A model generated the notes under the pieces. That model saw only the letters and a program-made list of their open reading frames with translations. It was not told the origin of the DNA and did no database searches. A DNA stretch of 64,000 nucleotides. Origin: Pseudomonas sp. P7548 (GTDB lineage: Bacteria; Pseudomonadota; Gammaproteobacteria; Pseudomonadales; Pseudomonadaceae). Location: the NCBI RefSeq assembly GCF_013386585.1, contig NZ_JACARO010000018.1, positions 1 through 64,000 of the forward strand, written 5' to 3'. Below, one piece after another: positions 37,873 to 50,449 of the stretch (position 1 is its first letter; each line of letters opens with the position of its first letter). The translations under genes and the position numbers were made by a program.

Positions 37873-39276
37873 ATGATCATGCAGCATCCGGCGCGTACCG
37901 AACTCTGGGCCATCCTGCGGCTGTCAGGGCCGTTGATTGCCTCACAGTTGGCGCACATGCTGATGGTGCTGACCGACACCCTGATGATGGCCCGCCTGAG
38001 CCCCGAAGCCCTGGCCGGTGGTGGCCTGGGCGCGGCCAGCTATTCCTTTGTGTCGATTTTCTGCATCGGCGTGATTGCTGCCGTGGGCACCCTGGTGGCC
38101 ATTCGGCACGGCGCGGGCGATATCGACGGCGCCACCCGCCTGACCCAGGCCGGGCTGTGGCTGGCGTGGCTGATGGCGCTGGCGGCGGGTCTGCTGCTGT
38201 GGAACCTCAAGCCGCTGTTGCTGATGTTTGGCCAGACCGAAGCCAACGTGCACTCGGCCGGGCAATTCCTGACGATCCTGCCGTTTGCCCTGCCGGGTTT
38301 CCTCAGTTTCATGACACTGCGCGGTTTTACCAGCGCGATTGGCAAGGCGCAGCCGGTGATGGTGATCAGCCTGTGCGGTGCGGTGGCCAACTACCTGCTC
38401 AACCACGCACTGATCGAAGGCATGTTCGGCCTGCCGAAACTGGGGCTGATGGGCATTGGCCTGGTCACCGCCCTTGTCGCCAACAGCATGGCCCTGGCGC
38501 TGTGGTGGTACATCCGCAGTAATCGGACCTACTCGGCCTACCCGCTGGGCAAAGGCCTGCTGCGTCTCAACACCCAGTATTTGCGCGAGCTGTGGCGCCT
38601 GGGCCTGCCGATCGGCGGCACCTATGCGGTGGAAGTCGGATTGTTTGCCTTCGCCGCGCTGTGCATGGGCACCATGGGCAGCACGCAGTTGGCGGCGCAC
38701 CAGATTGCCCTGCAGATCGTGTCGGTGGCCTTTATGGTGCCGGCCGGCATGTCCTACGCGGTGACCATGCGCATCGGCCAGCACTACGGCGCCGAGCAGT
38801 TGCTGCAGGCACGCCTGGCCGGGCGGGTGGGCATCGGGTTTGGCGCGGCAGTGATGTTGGCATTTGCGGCAGTGCTGTGGCTGTTTTCCGACCCGCTGAT
38901 CGGGCTGTTCCTCGACCATAACGATCCGGCCTTCCACGACGTGATCGTGCTGGCTGTCAGCCTGTTGGCAGTGGCGGCGTGGTTTGAGCTGTTCGACGGC
39001 GTGCAGACCATCGCAATGGGCTGCATCCGTGGGCTGAAGGACGCCAAGACCACCTTCCTAGTGGGGTTGGGTTGCTACTGGTTGATCGGCGCGCCGTCGG
39101 CCTGGTGGATGGCCTTCCACCTGGGCTGGGGCCCGACCGGGGTGTGGTGGGGGCTGGCCCTGGGCCTGGCCTGCGCGGCCATCAGCCTGACCTGGGCATT
39201 CGAAGCGAAGATGAAACGCATGATCCGCAAAAACCCTGAGACCCGCGCTGAATTCCAGGCTATGCAGCCTGACTAG
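37873..39276 (+). CDS. MATE-family multidrug efflux protein (NorM/PmpM-like)
   Basis: 467 residues, 12 predicted membrane helices, cation-coupled exporter. Motifs LRLSGPLIASQLAHMLMVLTDTLM in TM1 and AAHQIALQIVSVAFMVPAGMS in TM8 are MATE hallmarks. An earlier ATG at 37816 lacks a ribosome site and adds a polar extension, so ATG 37873 (or 37879) is preferred. Substrate unknown; downstream of the divergent LysR gene. Confidence 0.88.
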   Translation: MIMQHPARTELWAILRLSGPLIASQLAHMLMVLTDTLMMARLSPEALAGGGLGAASYSFVSIFCIGVIAAVGTLVAIRHGAGDIDGATRLTQAGLWLAWLMALAAGLLLWNLKPLLLMFGQTEANVHSAGQFLTILPFALPGFLSFMTLRGFTSAIGKAQPVMVISLCGAVANYLLNHALIEGMFGLPKLGLMGIGLVTALVANSMALALWWYIRSNRTYSAYPLGKGLLRLNTQYLRELWRLGLPIGGTYAVEVGLFAFAALCMGTMGSTQLAAHQIALQIVSVAFMVPAGMSYAVTMRIGQHYGAEQLLQARLAGRVGIGFGAAVMLAFAAVLWLFSDPLIGLFLDHNDPAFHDVIVLAVSLLAVAAWFELFDGVQTIAMGCIRGLKDAKTTFLVGLGCYWLIGAPSAWWMAFHLGWGPTGVWWGLALGLACAAISLTWAFEAKMKRMIRKNPETRAEFQAMQPD

Positions 39277-39290
39277 AGGACGTGCGCGGT

Positions 39291-39345
39291 CAGATAACTC
39301 ATCTGGTGCTGATACACCGCCATCGCAGGCAAGCCAGCTCCCACA
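39291..39345. repeat. Solitary REP unit
   Basis: One half of a doublet (ATCGCAGGCAAGCCAGCTCCCACA) preceded by the GATACACCGCC loop sequence also seen in the doublets at 20292 and 57560; its partner is missing, so it is decayed. Confidence 0.7.
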
Positions 39346-39425
39346 GTTTTATCCGCGTTGTGTCAGACGGCAGCGGCGCAGATCAGGATTATCGCCTGAA
39401 GAAGCTGGGGATCCACCGGTCCAAA

Positions 39426-39454
39426 TGTGGGAGCTGGCAAGCCGGTTCCTACAG
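39426..39454. repeat. Collapsed REP pair
   Basis: TGTGGGAGCTGGCAAGCCGGTTCCTACA: two half units fused with the loop deleted, mixing both TGGGAGC and TAGGAAC ends, just after the ProE-like stop. Confidence 0.65.
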
Positions 39455-39471
39455 TTGGTGGGGTTCGCCAT

Positions 39472-41136
39472 TCAGCCCAGCAGGGCCTGCTGGCCCTTGC
39501 CGAAGGTCAGGTATTCAACCAGCTCCGGCAACGGCAACGGTTTGCTGATCAGGTAACCCTGGGCCTGGTCGCAGCCAAACAAACGCAACAGCGCCAGTTG
39601 CTCAGGAGTTTCCACACCTTCGGCCACCACTTCCAGGTTCAGGTTGTGGGCCAGGTTGATCATCGCGTGCACCAGCTTGCGGTTCTCTTCACGCTCTTCC
39701 ATGCCGCCGACGAAGCTCTTGTCGATCTTCAGCAAGGCAATCGGCAGGCTGTTGAGGTGCACGAACGAGGAAAAACCGGTGCCGAAGTCATCCAGGGAAA
39801 ACCGCACGCCCAAACGGCCGAGTGCGTCCATGGTCTGCTTGACCAGATCACTGCGGCGCATCACGGCGGTTTCGGTCAGCTCGAACTCCAGCCATTGCGC
39901 TTCAACACCGCGCTCGGCAATCAGCCGGCTGAGGGTGGAAAGCAACTGGCTGTCCTGGAACTGGCGGAACGACAGGTTGACCGCCATGTGCAACGGCGGC
40001 AGGCCGCGTTCGCGCAAGTCCTGCATGTCGCGCAGGGCCCGGGAAATTACCCAGTAGCCCAGGGGCACGATCAGGCCGCTCTGCTCGGCCAGGGGCACGA
40101 ATTCACTCGGCGGCAACAGGCCGCGCTCACCGTGGCGCCAACGCACCAGGGCTTCCAGGCCGACGATATGCCCATCGTCCAGGTCCAGGCGCGGTTGGTA
40201 ATGCAGTTCCAGTTCATCCCGACGCAGGGCGCGGCGCAGCTCACTTTCCAGGTCGGCCAGGCTGCGCGCATTGCGGTTGATGCGCTCGTTGAAGATATGA
40301 AAGGTGCAACCCTGGGTGCTCTTGGCTTGCTGCATGGCGATATGCGCGTGCCACATCAGCGGGTCAGCACCGGCACGGGCGCGAGCATGGGCCACGCCCA
40401 GGCTGCAGCCGATCAGCAGGCTCTCGCCATCGACCCAGTAGGGTTCGGCCATGACTTCGGTGATGCGCTCGGCCATCCACTCGGCGCGCTGGGGCGCACG
40501 GCGGGTGTTGATCAGCAGGGCGAATTCATCGCTGCCCAGGCGTGCCAGTTGGTCCCCGGCCTCAAGCTGGCTCTTGAGCCGCGAGACCACTTGCAGGATC
40601 AACCGGTCGCCGGCCTGGTGGCCGAGGGCGTCGTTGGCGTGGCGGAAATTGTCGAGGTCCAGATGCCCGAGGGCCAGGCCGCGGCCTTCGTTCTCGGCCA
40701 GTCGCGCCGCGAGCAAGGTCTGGAAGCCCTGTCGATTGGCAATACCGGTGAGCGGGTCCTGTTCGGCCAGGCGCTGCAAGGTGTTTTCCAGCACACCCCG
40801 CTCGCGCACATGGCGCAGGCAGCGGCGCAGTGTATCGGCGTCCAATACATCACGGATCAGCCAATCGCTGACACCGAGGGGCGAAACCAGCGGCTCCTGC
40901 TCCAGCAGCAATACACAAGGCAAGCTGCAGCGGCCCGGACCGGGTTGCAGGTGGGGAGTGGTCAACAGCACGGCACCGTGGTCGTCATCGAACAGACGGC
41001 TCACGGAATCCCAATTTGGCGCACTGATCAGCACAGCCCCATCGCCCATCGGCGCCAGGCACTCGCGCAATAACGCTGCCCACGCGGGCTCATCGGCCAG
41101 CAGCAGCAAACGCAAGGGTTCGACAGGCGTAGACAA
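39472..41136 (-). CDS. GGDEF-EAL protein, c-di-GMP phosphodiesterase (ProE-like)
   Basis: 554 residues, no membrane segment. A receiver-like, degenerate N-terminal domain (1-120), GGDEF domain (125-285) and EAL domain (295-550). The GGDEF active-site motif is changed to GSDEF (RLGSDEFALL), so cyclase activity is doubtful. The EAL side keeps GLEALVRW, FELTETAV, DDFGTGFSS, KIDKSFV and VVAEGVET, all needed for c-di-GMP hydrolysis. Position between the MATE and rep genes matches PA5295/ProE, a strong phosphodiesterase. Confidence 0.85.
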   Translation of the reverse strand: MSTPVEPLRLLLLADEPAWAALLRECLAPMGDGAVLISAPNWDSVSRLFDDDHGAVLLTTPHLQPGPGRCSLPCVLLLEQEPLVSPLGVSDWLIRDVLDADTLRRCLRHVRERGVLENTLQRLAEQDPLTGIANRQGFQTLLAARLAENEGRGLALGHLDLDNFRHANDALGHQAGDRLILQVVSRLKSQLEAGDQLARLGSDEFALLINTRRAPQRAEWMAERITEVMAEPYWVDGESLLIGCSLGVAHARARAGADPLMWHAHIAMQQAKSTQGCTFHIFNERINRNARSLADLESELRRALRRDELELHYQPRLDLDDGHIVGLEALVRWRHGERGLLPPSEFVPLAEQSGLIVPLGYWVISRALRDMQDLRERGLPPLHMAVNLSFRQFQDSQLLSTLSRLIAERGVEAQWLEFELTETAVMRRSDLVKQTMDALGRLGVRFSLDDFGTGFSSFVHLNSLPIALLKIDKSFVGGMEEREENRKLVHAMINLAHNLNLEVVAEGVETPEQLALLRLFGCDQAQGYLISKPLPLPELVEYLTFGKGQQALLG

Positions 41137-41405
41137 GCTAGCTCCCTAGACTCTGCAAGAATTCGTTGGCGGCGGGCATTATGACGTGCGGCCTGATAAT
41201 CACCAATGATAGGGGTTATCAAATACGCCGGCTGTAAACATTCGTCTTGGCCCAAACCACAAAAAGCCCACCACATCCTGCGGCAAAGTATCAAAACCGG
41301 CAAATTTAGATCGAGTGGTACGTCACACTGTCGTTCTGACAGAGCAGAATCCTGCGAGCCTGTTAAAATGCCCGCCCTTTTGAATAACGACTCCTGAAAT
41401 TCTGT

Positions 41406-44046
<2,641 letters not shown>

Positions 44047-44085
44047 TTTGCCACATGGCAAATTCCCAGTGAACACGGATCAAAA

Positions 44086-44175
44086 TGTGGGAGCGGGCTT
44101 GCTCGCGAATGCAGAGTATCAGTCGCTGAATTTATTGACTGGTCCACCGCATTCGCGAGCAAGCCCGCTCCCACA
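44086..44175. repeat. REP doublet (REPIN), GAGCGGGCTTG type
   Basis: GTGGGAGCGGGCTTGCTCGCG and complement around a 45-bp loop between convergent xpt and the CoA hydrolase gene. Confidence 0.88.
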
Positions 44176-44193
44176 TTTGATTTGCATTGTTTG

Positions 44194-46116
44194 TTAGTGT
44201 GCGGTGGCTTGTAGGCCGGCGAGTAGCAGGCGCTGGTAGAGGTCTTCTTTCAAGCCTTCGGGCTTATCCAAACGCATCCGCTTCAAATGCTCGGGAAACG
44301 CCTCTGGCTCCGGCGCGTCCAACGCAGCCTTGCCCAACTCCAGAATCTCCGTCAGCTTGAATTTGCTCTTGAGCCAGTTCAACGCCCGCAACAGATCCCG
44401 CTCCTCCTCCGTGAAATCGCTGCCCAGCGGATACTCCGGAAACAATCGCCGATGCCGCGCCTGAATGCCTTTGAGCCGCTCCGGGGTGTTGTCGGTAAAA
44501 CGCGGCGCCAACTGGAAACCTTCGGGCAGTTTGCCGGCCTTTTGCGCTTGCTCGATCAAATCATCCTGGAAGCGTGAGTCGGTGATCTTGAGCAACGCCT
44601 CGATCACTTTGGCATCCGTCTGACCACGCAGGTCGGCAATACCGTATTCAGTGATGACAATGTCCCGCAGGTGTCGCGGAATGGTGCAGTGGCCGTAGTC
44701 CCAGACGATATTGGAACTCACCTCCCCCGCCGATTCGCGCCAGCTGCGCAAAATCAGGATCGAGCGTGCGCCTTCCAATGCATGGCCCTGGGCGACAAAG
44801 TTGTATTGCCCGCCCACACCACTGAGCACACGGCCGTCTTCCAGCTGGTCGGCAACGCCCGCGCCCAGCAGCGTGACCATGATCGCGCTGTTGATAAACC
44901 GCGCATCCAGGCGCTGCAGGCGCTTGAGTTCTTCCTGACCGTACAGCTCGTTGATGTAGCTGATGCGGGTCATGTTGAATTCGAGGCGCTTGGTGTGGGT
45001 CATCTCCTGCAAGCGCTGGTAAAAACTGCGCGGCCCGAGGAAGAAGCCGCCATGGATAGACACGCCGTCGGGCTGCGCGGCGTCGTCCAGCGTGCCAGCG
45101 TTGGCCTGCTCCTGGGTGGCCACATCCGGGTACACCTTGCGCCGCACGATCCCGGCATCCGCCAGCACCAGCAAGCCGTTGACGAACATCTCGCTGCAGC
45201 CATACAGGCCCCGCACAAACGGCGCGACGCCGCCTTCATGGCTGATCAGCGGCGCCCATTGGTACACATCAAGGTCGGTCAGCAGCAGGCGGTAAGCCTC
45301 GTTATCGGCCTGGCGGGCCAGCAAGGCGGCGGTCAGCGCGTCGCCCATGGAGCCGATGCCGATCTGCAACGTGCCGCCATCACGCACCAACGTGCTGGCA
45401 TGCAGGCCGATGAAATGGTCCTGGAACCCCACCGGCATGTTTGGTGTGGAGAACAGCGTGGTGCTGTCTTTTTCATCGATCAGGTAATCGAACGCATCCA
45501 TGCCCAGCTCGGAATCCCCCGGCATGTAGGGCAAGTCGCTGTGGACCTGGCCCACCACCAGGATGGTTTCCCCGGCGGCGCGGCGCTTGGCGATCATCGG
45601 CAGCAGGTCGAGGGTGATATCCGGGTTGCAGCTCAGGCTCAGGCGGTCGGGGTGTTCGGCACTGCTGGCGACCAGTTGCGCCACCAGGTTCAGGCCGGCG
45701 GCGTTGATGTCGCGGGCGGCGTGGCTGTAGTTGCTGCTGACGTAGTCCTGCTGCGCCGAACGGCTGTGGAGCAAACTGCCGGGCTGCATGAAGAACTGCT
45801 GCACGTGGATATTGGCCGGCAGGCTGTCCTTGTGCAGGTCGGCGAGAAAATCCAGCTCGGGGTAGTCGCCGAACACCCGCTCGATAAAGGGCCCGAGAAA
45901 GCGCTTTTGCAAACCATCGCCGAATGGCGGACGGCCCAGGCTCAAGGCGGTGTAGAGCGTCAGTTGCCGCTCGGGCAACTTGGCAATACGCCGGTACAGC
46001 GCGTTGACGAACAGGTTGGGCTTGCCCAGGCCCAACGGCATGCCCATGTGTATATGCGCGGGCAAGCGCGCCAATACGTCGTCAACGGCTTGCTCAATTG
46101 AACACAACTGCACCAT
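44194..46116 (-). CDS. Acetyl-CoA hydrolase/CoA-transferase family protein
   Basis: 640 residues. Two CoA-transferase-like halves; the C-terminal AcetylCoA_hyd_C part has GVGGQYNFVAQGHAL and YGIADLRGQTD, where the glutamate of VITEYG is the likely CoA-acceptor. About 100 residues longer than typical succinate:acetate CoA-transferases, with extra N- and C-terminal stretches. Substrate unknown; single gene with terminator on its far side. Confidence 0.85.
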   Translation of the reverse strand: MVQLCSIEQAVDDVLARLPAHIHMGMPLGLGKPNLFVNALYRRIAKLPERQLTLYTALSLGRPPFGDGLQKRFLGPFIERVFGDYPELDFLADLHKDSLPANIHVQQFFMQPGSLLHSRSAQQDYVSSNYSHAARDINAAGLNLVAQLVASSAEHPDRLSLSCNPDITLDLLPMIAKRRAAGETILVVGQVHSDLPYMPGDSELGMDAFDYLIDEKDSTTLFSTPNMPVGFQDHFIGLHASTLVRDGGTLQIGIGSMGDALTAALLARQADNEAYRLLLTDLDVYQWAPLISHEGGVAPFVRGLYGCSEMFVNGLLVLADAGIVRRKVYPDVATQEQANAGTLDDAAQPDGVSIHGGFFLGPRSFYQRLQEMTHTKRLEFNMTRISYINELYGQEELKRLQRLDARFINSAIMVTLLGAGVADQLEDGRVLSGVGGQYNFVAQGHALEGARSILILRSWRESAGEVSSNIVWDYGHCTIPRHLRDIVITEYGIADLRGQTDAKVIEALLKITDSRFQDDLIEQAQKAGKLPEGFQLAPRFTDNTPERLKGIQARHRRLFPEYPLGSDFTEEERDLLRALNWLKSKFKLTEILELGKAALDAPEPEAFPEHLKRMRLDKPEGLKEDLYQRLLLAGLQATAH

Positions 46117-46209
46117 CCGACCCTCCCGAACATTCCATGATTAGGGGTTGGACCGAGCTTGCCGGGTCTTTGCTGCAATGAACAGCGCCGAAACACAAAT
46201 GGGGGGCAC

Positions 46210-46237
46210 AAAAAAGCCGCTTACAAGCGGCTTTTTT
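46210..46237. terminator. Terminator after cycB
   Basis: AAAAAAGCCGC-TTACAA-GCGGCTTTTTT: 11-bp stem with T-run on either strand, just downstream of cycB (-). Confidence 0.9.
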
Positions 46238-46253
46238 GACGAAGATCGGCGGA

Positions 46254-46679
46254 TCAGAGGCCGGACATCTTCTTGATCGCGCCTTTGAGGTCATCATCCG
46301 AGCAATCGGCGCAGGTGCCTTTGGGCGGCATGGCGTTCAGGCCGGTAATGGCCTTGGCCAACAGGCCGTCGAGGCCACCCTGGTGGTCGGCGCGGTCTTT
46401 CCAGGCGGCGGTGTCACCGATTTTCGGGGCGCCCAGCAAACCAGTCCCGTGGCACGCGTTGCAGTGCTTGGCAATCACGTCATCCGGGGTCTTGGCAGCA
46501 CCGCCGCCACCTGCGGCCACGGCCACTTCCATGCCCTTGCATTCCTGGCCTTGAACGCAGACCTGGCCCACGGGCTCCAGGCGCTTGGCAATTTCATCAT
46601 TGGTCGCAGCTTGAGCGCTGACAGCCCATAGGGCCAGTACGGTTGCTGGTGCAGCCAGCATTTTCATAATTAGGTTCAC
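46254..46679 (-). CDS. cycB: Cytochrome c5
   Basis: 141-residue periplasmic monohaem cytochrome. Signal peptide with cleavage near SAQA-AT (residue 24). Haem motif C73-NA-C76-H77, distal Met in LNAMPPKG, and an additional cysteine pair C41/C47 and ADC near the C-terminus. Alternative start at MKMLAAP four codons in. Same position as P. aeruginosa cycB, next to pauR. Confidence 0.93.
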   Translation of the reverse strand: MNLIMKMLAAPATVLALWAVSAQAATNDEIAKRLEPVGQVCVQGQECKGMEVAVAAGGGGAAKTPDDVIAKHCNACHGTGLLGAPKIGDTAAWKDRADHQGGLDGLLAKAITGLNAMPPKGTCADCSDDDLKGAIKKMSGL

Positions 46680-46848
46680 GCGTTCACCCTCAATGGTGGC
46701 TATTCACGCCTGCGGCCACGGTTTCGCAGGCGGCGAAAGTATAACGGTTAGCCCGCCCGGCCGAAACAACCCTATTAAATAAAGGGAGATTCGGCGTCAC
46801 GGTTACAGCGACGGGTGTGTCTGCAACGCTGGCAGCACGCCTCTTCTG

Positions 46849-47397
46849 TCAAAAGTTCGCCGGTGTGGCTGCGCTGATTAGTCGCGCCGGCACATCGAAC
46901 GGGTTGCGAAAACGATGGGGCTTGGTGCTTTCAAAGTAGTAGCTATCGCCGGCTTCGAGCACAAAAGTTTCAAGACCGACCACCAACTCCAGGCGACCTT
47001 CCACCAGAATCCCGGTTTCTTCGCCCTCATGGGTGAGCATTTCTTCGCCGGTGTCGGCGCCTGGCGGGTAGATCTCGTTCAGGAATGCAATTGCCCGGCT
47101 GGGGTGCGCCCGGCCTACCAGTTTCATGGTGACGGCACCGTCGGAAATGTCGATCAGCTCATTGGCTTTATAGACGATCTGCGTCGGTATTTCCTGGAGG
47201 ATCTCCTCGGAAAAGAACTCGACCATGGACATGGGGATGCCACCCAGCACCTTGCGCAAGGAGCTGATCGAGGGGCTGACGCTGTTTTTTTCGATCATCG
47301 AAATGGTGCTGTTGGTGACACCCGCACGCTTGGCGAGCTCACGCTGGGAAAGACCCTTGAGTTTACGGATGGATTGCAGTCGTTCGCCGACGTCCAA
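46849..47397 (-). CDS. pauR: PauR-type XRE-cupin repressor of polyamine catabolism
   Basis: 182 residues: N-terminal XRE HTH (LKGLSQRELAKRAGVTNSTISMIEK), C-terminal cupin (residues about 105-180: HEGEETGILVEGRLEL). Matches PauR/PuuR regulators, which release DNA when bound to polyamines. Its neighbours are the dad genes and the PuuB/PauB-like oxidase and PauC dehydrogenase downstream, all expected targets or partners. Confidence 0.9.
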   Translation of the reverse strand: MDVGERLQSIRKLKGLSQRELAKRAGVTNSTISMIEKNSVSPSISSLRKVLGGIPMSMVEFFSEEILQEIPTQIVYKANELIDISDGAVTMKLVGRAHPSRAIAFLNEIYPPGADTGEEMLTHEGEETGILVEGRLELVVGLETFVLEAGDSYYFESTKPHRFRNPFDVPARLISAATPANF

Positions 47398-47513
47398 TGC
47401 AGGAGCCTCCTAGGATTCAGGCGTTGTTGTAATTGAGCGTTATCATGGCGACAGCGTTCAGTATTTACAACACTTGGGCCTAAATCCCGGGCACCTGCGT
47501 TCGTACCCGGCGG

Positions 47514-48587
47514 TCAAGCGCCGGAATAGAGCCTTGGCACGCGGCGCAGGTTGCAGAAGATCTGGTAGGGGATGGTCTCGGCGGCCACCGCAACATCACT
47601 GGCCAGGATGTTTTTGCCCCACAACTCCACCGTAGAACCAAGGCCGGCCTGGGGCACGTCCGTCAGGTCGATGCACAGCATGTCCATCGAAACGCGGCCG
47701 AGCAATTGGCTGCGTTGCCCGGCGACCAGTACCGGCGTGCCGGTCGGCGCATGACGCGGGTAGCCATCGGCATAGCCCATGGCTACCACGCCTATGCGCA
47801 TCGGCTTGGGTGTGATGAATTTGGCGCCATAGCCCACCGGCTCGCCGGCCGGCAGTTCACGCACAGAAATCACTTTGGACTCCAGGGTCATCACCGGCTG
47901 CAAACGTGCGGCCACCGCCTGGTCTTCGCCAAACGGCGTGGCGCCGTAGAGCATGATGCCCGGGCGTACCCAGTCGCTGGACACATTCGGCCAGCCCATC
48001 ACCGACGGCGAGTTGCGCAGGCTGACGTCGGCCGACAAGCCTTGGCGCGCCGCTTCAAACACCGCCACTTGTTCATTGCTGCGCACGCAGTCGAGTTCAT
48101 CGGCGCGGGCGAAGTGGCTCATCAATACGATCTTGGCGACTTTGCCACTGCCCAGCAGGCGCTGGTACGCCTCATGGTAATCCTTGGGATGCAGGCCAAC
48201 CCGGTGCATGCCGGAGTCGAGCTTGAGCCAGACGGTCAGCGGCTTGCTCAGCCTGGCCTGCTCGATTGCCTCCAACTGCCACAACGAATGCACCACGCAC
48301 CACAAATCATGCTCGTTGATCAGCGGCAGCTCGTCAGCCTCAAAAAAGCCTTCGAGCAACAGCACCGGCGCTCGAATGCCGGCTGCGCGCAGCTCCAATG
48401 CCTCTTCGATGCACGCCACGGCAAACCCGTCGGCCTCGGCTTCCAACGCCTGTGCCACACGCACGGCGCCATGGCCGTAGGCATCGGCCTTGACCACGGC
48501 CAGGGCCTTGGCCCCCGTGACTTCGCGGGCTAATTGGTAGTTGTGACGCAGGGCTTGGAGATCGATCAGGGCACGGGCAGGACGCAT
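47514..48587 (-). CDS. dadX: Alanine racemase, catabolic (DadX)
   Basis: Interconverts L- and D-alanine so DadA can oxidise the D-form. 357 residues. PLP lysine is K33 ([12 protein letters not shown]), catalytic tyrosine in [10 protein letters not shown]. Third in dadA-ridA-dadX, with a terminator-like hairpin between ridA and dadX. Confidence 0.95.
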   Translation of the reverse strand: MRPARALIDLQALRHNYQLAREVTGAKALAVVKADAYGHGAVRVAQALEAEADGFAVACIEEALELRAAGIRAPVLLLEGFFEADELPLINEHDLWCVVHSLWQLEAIEQARLSKPLTVWLKLDSGMHRVGLHPKDYHEAYQRLLGSGKVAKIVLMSHFARADELDCVRSNEQVAVFEAARQGLSADVSLRNSPSVMGWPNVSSDWVRPGIMLYGATPFGEDQAVAARLQPVMTLESKVISVRELPAGEPVGYGAKFITPKPMRIGVVAMGYADGYPRHAPTGTPVLVAGQRSQLLGRVSMDMLCIDLTDVPQAGLGSTVELWGKNILASDVAVAAETIPYQIFCNLRRVPRLYSGA

Positions 48588-48616
48588 GGCGGCAGGCTTC
48601 TAGGCGGCAGAGTAAA

Positions 48617-48651
48617 GAAAAACCGGCACCGACCGACAACGTCGGCACCGG
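48617..48651 (-). terminator. Hairpin between ridA and dadX
   Basis: On the minus strand CCGGTGCCGAC pairs with GTCGGTGCCGG (11 bp with two G-U pairs), then TTTTTC. It may reduce dadX expression relative to dadA-ridA. Confidence 0.65.
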
Positions 48652-48666
48652 GAGAGGGATCCAGGT

Positions 48667-49020
48667 TTAAGGCAGCGCCGCCACGACGGACAGCTCTACC
48701 AGGATTTCCGGTTCGCACAACTTGGCTTCAACCGTGGCACGGGCCGGAGCGACGCCTTTGGGCAGCCACTTGTCCCACACCGCGTTCATGCCGGCGAAGT
48801 CGGCGTCGATGTCTTTGAGGTAGATCGTCACCGACAGCAACTTGCTCTTATCGGTGCCGGCCAGGTCCAGCAAACGCTCGATATTGGCCAGGGTTTCACG
48901 GGTCTGCTGTTCAATTCCGGCACTCATGTCGTCGCCGACTTGCCCTGCCAGGTACACGGTGCCGCTGTGGACAACGATCTGGCTCATGCGCTCATTGGTG
49001 AGCTGGCGCTGGATTGACAT
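48667..49020 (-). CDS. RidA-family enamine/imine deaminase
   Basis: 117 residues from [20 protein letters not shown], RidA/YjgF fold. It clears the 2-iminopropionate-type product made by DadA. The invariant arginine is in [10 protein letters not shown]. Start lies 29 bp inside the dadA coding region end, so the genes overlap. Confidence 0.92.
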   Translation of the reverse strand: MSIQRQLTNERMSQIVVHSGTVYLAGQVGDDMSAGIEQQTRETLANIERLLDLAGTDKSKLLSVTIYLKDIDADFAGMNAVWDKWLPKGVAPARATVEAKLCEPEILVELSVVAALP

Positions 49021-50293
49021 GTTTTGCGGACTCCTGGTGGTTGCCGTAACGGGAAATATCGAGACCTGCGGCACTGATTTGCGGCGTTTTCTTCGCCATC
49101 AGGTCGGCCAGCAGGCGGCCGGAGCCACAGGCCATGGTCCAACCGAGGGTGCCGTGGCCGGTATTCAGGAACAGGTTCTTGAACGGTGTGGCACCCACAA
49201 TCGGCGTGCCGTCGGGCGTGGTCGGGCGCAGGCCGGTCCAGAAACTGGCCTCGGTCAAATCGCCGCCCTGAGGATAAAGGTCGTTGACGATCATCTCCAG
49301 GGTTTCACGTCGACGCGGGTTCAGCGACAGGTCAAAACCGGCTATTTCAGCCATGCCGCCGACACGGATGCGGTTGTCGAAACGGGTGATCGCGACCTTG
49401 TAGGTCTCATCGAGAATGGTCGAGGTCGGCGCCATCGCGGGGTTGGTGATCGGCACGGTCAGCGAGTAACCCTTGAGCGGGTACACCGGCGCCTTGATCC
49501 CCAGCGGCTTGAGCAGCTTCGGCGAGTAGCTGCCAAGGGCCAGCACGTAGCGGTCGGCGGTTTCCAGCTTGCCGTCGATCCAAACGCCGTTGATGCGGTC
49601 ACCGGCGTAGTCGAGGCGCTGGATGTCTTGCTCGAAACGGAACTCCACGCCCAACTGCTTGCACATGTCGGCCAGGCGGGTAGTGAACATCTGGCAGTCG
49701 CCAGTCTGGTCGTTCGGCAGGCGCAGGGCGCCGGCGAGGATGTCGGTGACACTGGCCAGGGCCGGTTCGACGCGAGCGATGCCGGCGCGGTCGAGCAACT
49801 CAAACGGCACGCCGGACTCTTTCAGCACGGCGATGTCTTTGGCGGCACCGTCCAACTGGGCTTGGGTGCGGAACAACTGGGTAGTCCCCAGGCTGCGGCC
49901 TTCATAGGCAATGCCGGTCTCGGCGCGCAGTTCGTCGAGGCAGTCACGGCTGTACTCGGACAGGCGCACCATGCGCTCTTTGTTCACCGCATAACGGCTG
50001 GCGGTGCAGTTGCGCAGCATCTGCGCCATCCACAGGTATTGATCGATATCGGCGGTGGCCTTGATGGCCAGCGGCGCGTGGCGTTGCAGCAGCCACTTGA
50101 TGGCCTTGAGCGGTACACCCGGCGCGGCCCATGGCGACGCGTAGCCCGGGGATACCTGGCCGGCGTTGGCGAAACTGGTTTCCATGGCAGCGGCAGGCTG
50201 ACGGTCGACGACCACGACTTCAAAGCCGGCCCGAGCCAAATAGTAGGCACTGGTCACACCAATGACGCCGCTACCCAAGACCAGAACGCGCAT
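48992..50293 (-). CDS. dadA: D-amino acid dehydrogenase small subunit (DadA)
   Basis: Membrane-associated FAD enzyme, oxidises D-alanine to pyruvate and ammonia. 433 residues. N-terminal FAD motif [20 protein letters not shown]-terminal [15 protein letters not shown]. Divergent from dadR, with which it shares a 156-bp control region. Confidence 0.95.
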   Translation of the reverse strand: MRVLVLGSGVIGVTSAYYLARAGFEVVVVDRQPAAAMETSFANAGQVSPGYASPWAAPGVPLKAIKWLLQRHAPLAIKATADIDQYLWMAQMLRNCTASRYAVNKERMVRLSEYSRDCLDELRAETGIAYEGRSLGTTQLFRTQAQLDGAAKDIAVLKESGVPFELLDRAGIARVEPALASVTDILAGALRLPNDQTGDCQMFTTRLADMCKQLGVEFRFEQDIQRLDYAGDRINGVWIDGKLETADRYVLALGSYSPKLLKPLGIKAPVYPLKGYSLTVPITNPAMAPTSTILDETYKVAITRFDNRIRVGGMAEIAGFDLSLNPRRRETLEMIVNDLYPQGGDLTEASFWTGLRPTTPDGTPIVGATPFKNLFLNTGHGTLGWTMACGSGRLLADLMAKKTPQISAAGLDISRYGNHQESAKHVNPAPAHQ

Positions 50294-50449
50294 TTTTATA
50301 TCCTCATCGCGGGCATGGCCGCTGACGTGTGTTGTTCGAGCAATGATGTGCGCAGTGTAAAAAACTATTGCCAGTGCATTTCACTATATAAGTGCCTATA
50401 TTTGGCGACAATTCTTGGCAAAAACCCTTTTCACAGAGGCGTATCCCCT
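50294..50449. promoter_or_regulatory. dadA/dadR divergent promoter region
   Basis: AT-richer 156 bp between the dadA and dadR starts, with repeated CTATAT and GTGC elements around 50375-50405. Expected binding sites for the Lrp-type DadR that activates the dad operon with alanine; exact sites not resolved. Confidence 0.55.

Noticed and set aside
39427..41073. 548-codon plus frame opposite the GGDEF/EAL gene
   Set aside because: Glutamine/alanine-rich antisense translation; the EAL gene is clear.
44671..46101. 476-codon plus frame opposite the CoA hydrolase gene
   Set aside because: Antisense shadow of the CoA hydrolase/transferase gene.
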